DNA of 9,537 bases from NCBI GenBank assembly GCA_934133195.1, contig CAKPAZ010000030.1, forward strand, positions 1 through 9,537, given 5' to 3'. The stretch's first letter is position 1, and each line of letters starts with the position of its first letter. A model generated the notes under the pieces. That model saw only the letters and a program-made list of their open reading frames with translations, did not search any database and was not told the origin of the DNA. Shown piece by piece: positions 7,880 through 9,537 of this stretch. This DNA is from an uncultured Bacilli bacterium. Its GTDB lineage: Bacteria; Bacillota_I; Bacilli_A; ML615J-28; CAG-313. Made by a program: the position numbers and the translations under genes.

Positions 7880-7883
7880 TATT

Positions 7884-8525
7884 TTAGCACTCACACGTAC
7901 TTTCTAACCTAACTACCACAATTAATTCAACTTTCTCAACATATTCATTTTTTTCATAATATTTTACAGCCTCTTCCACTTCATTCTCACCAGGTTTTTT
8001 TAAATATATTGTTACAGTTTTTAAATATATTATTTCATTTTCTAAATTAGTCACATCATAATCCCAAGAGTAATCAAATTTTAAAAAATTATTATATTGA
8101 AAATCACTGGCTTGAAATTCTTCATTATCTAATTTTGATTTATACTCATCTTTTATATATACTTCTATTTCATCATCTAAATGATTTAACATTATCCATT
8201 CACATTTTTTTACAAACTTTAGTTTTTTAAAATGAGACATAGCTTTTTTTATTTGATTATTATAAAATTTGTGTAAATAAATCGTCATATATCCCATGTC
8301 ATCTTCTTCAATCCAATGACCATAACTAAATTTTTTAAGATTATCATATTTAAAATCATTTTCTTTAAATTCTTCATTTATGAATTTTGATTTATATTCT
8401 CCTTTAATGTATATTCGAAACTCACCTCTACAATATTTATAAATATAATCATTTTTATTACAACTAACCATACCAAAGGTTACTATCAATAAAACTAATA
8501 ATATAAGTATTTTTTTAATTTTCAT
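7884..8525 (-). CDS. Tandem paralogous lipoprotein, second copy
   Basis: This is a 213-residue predicted lipoprotein of unknown function: MKIKK, a hydrophobic stretch (6-18), and the lipobox MVSC with Cys22. The mature part is two copies of one module, about 35-113 and 119-205. Each begins with a strand and an EYKSK sequence, passes through F-x-x-(N/S)-DF, and ends in a strand and a helix with a V-x-K-(C/V)-E finish. This layout recalls the small ferredoxin-like fold of subtilase propeptides (I9 family), but that is only a pattern impression. Relative to its neighbour it differs in length only by a 7-residue insertion (a 21-bp duplication) and a 5-residue C-terminal extension adding two cysteines. 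Ribosome binding site GAAAGG is 9 nt upstream. It is probably cotranscribed with the first copy. Confidence 0.85.
   Translation of the reverse strand: MKIKKILILLVLLIVTFGMVSCNKNDYIYKYCRGEFRIYIKGEYKSKFINEEFKENDFKYDNLKKFSYGHWIEEDDMGYMTIYLHKFYNNQIKKAMSHFKKLKFVKKCEWIMLNHLDDEIEVYIKDEYKSKLDNEEFQASDFQYNNFLKFDYSWDYDVTNLENEIIYLKTVTIYLKKPGENEVEEAVKYYEKNEYVEKVELIVVVRLESTCEC
7997..8031 (-). repeat. 21-bp in-frame slippage duplication
   Basis: The 14-base string TTTTTAAATATATT (plus strand) occurs at 7997-8010 and again at 8018-8031, a period of 21 bp. In protein it gives IYLK-TVT-IYLK. The paralogous gene lacks these seven residues, so this copy gained them, most simply by replication slippage. Confidence 0.75.
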
Positions 8526-8526
8526 C

Positions 8527-8545
8527 TTGATTATCCTTTCTATAA
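8527..8545 (-). repeat. Spacer repeat carrying the second lipoprotein's RBS
   Basis: This is the functional copy of the 19-base spacer described at 7861-7879. It contains GAAAGG (8540-8535), the ribosome binding site of the second lipoprotein gene, 9 nt before its ATG. Confidence 0.7.
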
Positions 8546-8553
8546 AATATTTA

Positions 8554-9159
8554 TTATTCTATAACAAGTACTGCTATTGGTTCAACTTTTTTAACATACT
8601 TATTTTTTTCATAATATTTTATTGCTTTTTTTAATTCATTTTTACCAGGTTTTTTTAAACTTATATAAACACTTTCTACATTAGTCAAATCATAACCCCA
8701 AGGGTACTCAAAGCTTAAAAAATTTTTGTATTTAAAATCATTTTCTTCAAATTCTTTACTTATGAATTTTGATTTATACTCATCTTTAAGAATTAATTCA
8801 ATTTGGTTGTCAGAGTAATATAACAATATACGTTCACATTTCTTTACAAATTTTAACATTCTGAAATGAAATAAGGCTTTATTTATTTCTTTATTATAAT
8901 AACTGTCTAATGTGATTATCATATACCCCATGTTATCTTCTTCAATCCAATCTCCATATGTAAATCGACGTAAATTATCATATTTAAAATCATTTTCTTC
9001 AAATTCTTCATTTATGAATTTTGATTTATATTCCCCTTTAATGTATATTCTAAACTCACTCTTAGAATATACATTGAGACGATCATCTTTTTCACACCCA
9101 ACCATACCAAAGATTACTATCAATAAAACTAATAATATAAGTATTCTCTTAATTTTCAT
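8554..9159 (-). CDS. Tandem paralogous lipoprotein, first copy
   Basis: This is a 201-residue predicted lipoprotein with lipobox MVGC (Cys22) after a hydrophobic stretch. Like its downstream paralogue it carries two copies of one module, about 35-113 and 119-201. The strings EYKSKF and EFEENDFKY occur in both of its halves. The second half ends SLKKPGKNELKKAIKYY and then a V-x-K-V-E finish, similar in pattern to a repeat seen in many uncharacterised Bacillota surface proteins. No enzyme motif is visible. The start is fixed by AAGGAG 7 nt upstream. It is the first gene after the structured RNA and consensus promoter at 9193-9437, with a 28-bp gap to the second copy. The first 59 bp of the two genes are nearly identical, as is a stretch of about 90 bp further in, so the duplication is fairly recent. 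Confidence 0.85.
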   Translation of the reverse strand: MKIKRILILLVLLIVIFGMVGCEKDDRLNVYSKSEFRIYIKGEYKSKFINEEFEENDFKYDNLRRFTYGDWIEEDNMGYMIITLDSYYNKEINKALFHFRMLKFVKKCERILLYYSDNQIELILKDEYKSKFISKEFEENDFKYKNFLSFEYPWGYDLTNVESVYISLKKPGKNELKKAIKYYEKNKYVKKVEPIAVLVIE

Positions 9160-9184
9160 TTTCTTTCTCCTTTTTTTTGTTATA

Positions 9185-9190
9185 ATTATA
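9185..9190 (-). promoter_or_regulatory. Possible second -10 box before the lipoprotein genes
   Basis: On the minus strand TATAAT lies 25 nt before the lipoprotein ATG, directly after the closing helix of the structured RNA. No credible -35 or TG extension accompanies it, and the surroundings are nearly pure A and T, so it may be chance. Confidence 0.25.
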
Positions 9191-9192
9191 TA

Positions 9193-9402
9193 TTTGGCCT
9201 ATTATTTAAAAAAATGACTAAAAACCTGCATCCTATATTGGCAGTCTACGACTTTTACCCTTACGTCAGAGGCAAAAGCGTATCCTACCTAGCATACAAA
9301 TATTTAATCATTTTGATTAACTAATATTCAATTGTATAATTAATAATTGATTAATGCCTTTCTCCAGTTAATCTTTTATTAATTATGGGTGGCCCAAACC
9401 TT
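9193..9402 (-). ncRNA. Unidentified structured RNA or leader of the lipoprotein genes
   Basis: This is a non-coding minus-strand transcript predicted to start at 9401-9402. Three helices can be drawn. P1 closes the whole element: TTTGG-(G)-CC at 9398-9391 with GGCCAAA at 9199-9193. P2 is GATTAACT/AGTTAATC (9373-9366 with 9322-9315), extended outward by ATA-(A)-TTAAT with ATTAA-(A)-TAT (9386-9378 with 9308-9300) and capped by TCAATT/AATTGA (9350-9345 with 9333-9328). P3 is the strongest: GGTAG, tandem GA/GA, TACG, then CTTTTGCC paired with GGTAAAAG (9289-9271 with 9259-9240), with a single bulged base at 9251. The element is visibly richer in G and C than its flanks. I see no T-box, SAM, purine, TPP, SRP, tmRNA or RNase P signature. 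No clear terminator separates it from the lipoprotein gene, so it may be a cis-acting 5' leader of about 240 nt or a free RNA processed from it. Confidence 0.6.
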
Positions 9403-9408
9403 AACATA

Positions 9409-9437
9409 ATTATACCATAGTATAAAAATTCTGTCAA
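9409..9437 (-). promoter_or_regulatory. Perfect-consensus promoter of the structured RNA
   Basis: On the minus strand TTGACA (9437-9432), a 17-bp spacer, and TATAAT (9414-9409) preceded by TGG form an exact consensus promoter with an extended -10, the strongest in the window. The expected start is A9402 or A9401, only a few bases before the first paired base of the structured RNA. An inverted repeat, TTATAC-CATA-GTATAA (9410-9425), covers most of the -10 box and could be an operator. Confidence 0.85.
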
Positions 9438-9537
9438 TAATTGGTATAATTTTTTTTATTTTTTCTGATTATCTTATGATATATTCAAAAAAGTTATCTT
9501 TTGAATTTTACAATTTAATTATATTTTCTCTATATGG
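9438..9537. other. Right-edge AT-rich intergenic sequence
   Basis: No gene is seen. On the plus strand TGGTATAAT (9441-9449) is an extended -10 without a good -35. ATTCAAAA (9483-9490) and TTTTGAAT (9499-9506) form an 8-bp hairpin with an 8-nt loop, followed by TTTT. Both are mostly A and T and may be chance. They could belong to a transcription unit beyond the right edge. Confidence 0.35.

Noticed and set aside
8912..9217. Plus-strand open frame of 101 codons
   Set aside because: It is antisense to the first lipoprotein gene and its hydrophobic tail is the complement of that gene's signal peptide.
9319..9365. Leader peptide in the structured RNA behind the TGGAG-like sequence
   Set aside because: The open frame there would have to begin with ATT and there is no ATG at a usable distance; a later ATG gives only eight codons with no ribosome binding site.
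9193..9398. Terminal inverted repeats of a miniature mobile element (TTTGGCC / GGCCCAAA)
   Set aside because: No target-site duplication is seen, the repeats are only 7-8 bp, and they fit better as the closing helix of an RNA that begins right after a consensus promoter.
1..9537. UGA read as tryptophan (mycoplasma code)
   Set aside because: All genes are intact with TGG as tryptophan and no in-frame TGA has to be read through; the lack of TGA stops in eight genes is too small a sample.

Overview
The window looks like chromosomal DNA from an AT-rich, Gram-positive-type bacterium (Bacillota, or a low-GC relative near the Mollicutes). The evidence is strong AGGAGG-type ribosome binding sites, TTGACA/TATAAT promoters often preceded by TG, three lipoproteins with Gram-positive-style lipoboxes, a DarA-type c-di-AMP receptor, and MacB/FtsX-fold ABC transporters without any outer-membrane component. 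Tryptophan is read as TGG. All eight genes stop at TAA or TAG, none at TGA. No in-frame TGA needs to be read through, so nothing indicates the mycoplasma code.

Layout. (1) Positions 141-538 hold a single-gene minus-strand unit: promoter, darA-like c-di-AMP receptor and a hairpin terminator that overlaps the stop codon. (2) Positions 630-1171 hold a plus-strand GNAT acetyltransferase behind an extended -10 promoter. (3) Positions 1183-7746 form one plus-strand operon with a cre-like site, a promoter overlapped by an inverted repeat, four tightly packed genes and a strong terminator. The genes are a WG-repeat lipoprotein, an ATPase-permease fusion, a separate ABC ATPase and a separate FtsX-type permease. 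The two ATPases align without gaps for their first 199 residues, so this looks like two MacB-type half-transporters, one fused and one split, probably working as a heteromer with the lipoprotein outside the membrane. (4) Positions 7861-9159 carry, on the minus strand, two tandem paralogous lipoproteins, each built of two copies of one roughly 80-residue module. A 19-bp copy of their intergenic spacer, including a ribosome binding site, also lies after the last gene and suggests a lost further gene. (5) Positions 9193-9437 carry a minus-strand promoter that matches consensus exactly (TTGACA, 17 bp, TATAAT). It drives a GC-richer, clearly foldable RNA of about 210 nt located just upstream of the tandem lipoproteins. 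I could not match it to a known RNA family.

The two most promising leads are the structured RNA with its lipoprotein pair, and the lipoprotein plus fused/split ABC operon. No CRISPR array, tRNA, rRNA, insertion sequence or phage gene is visible.
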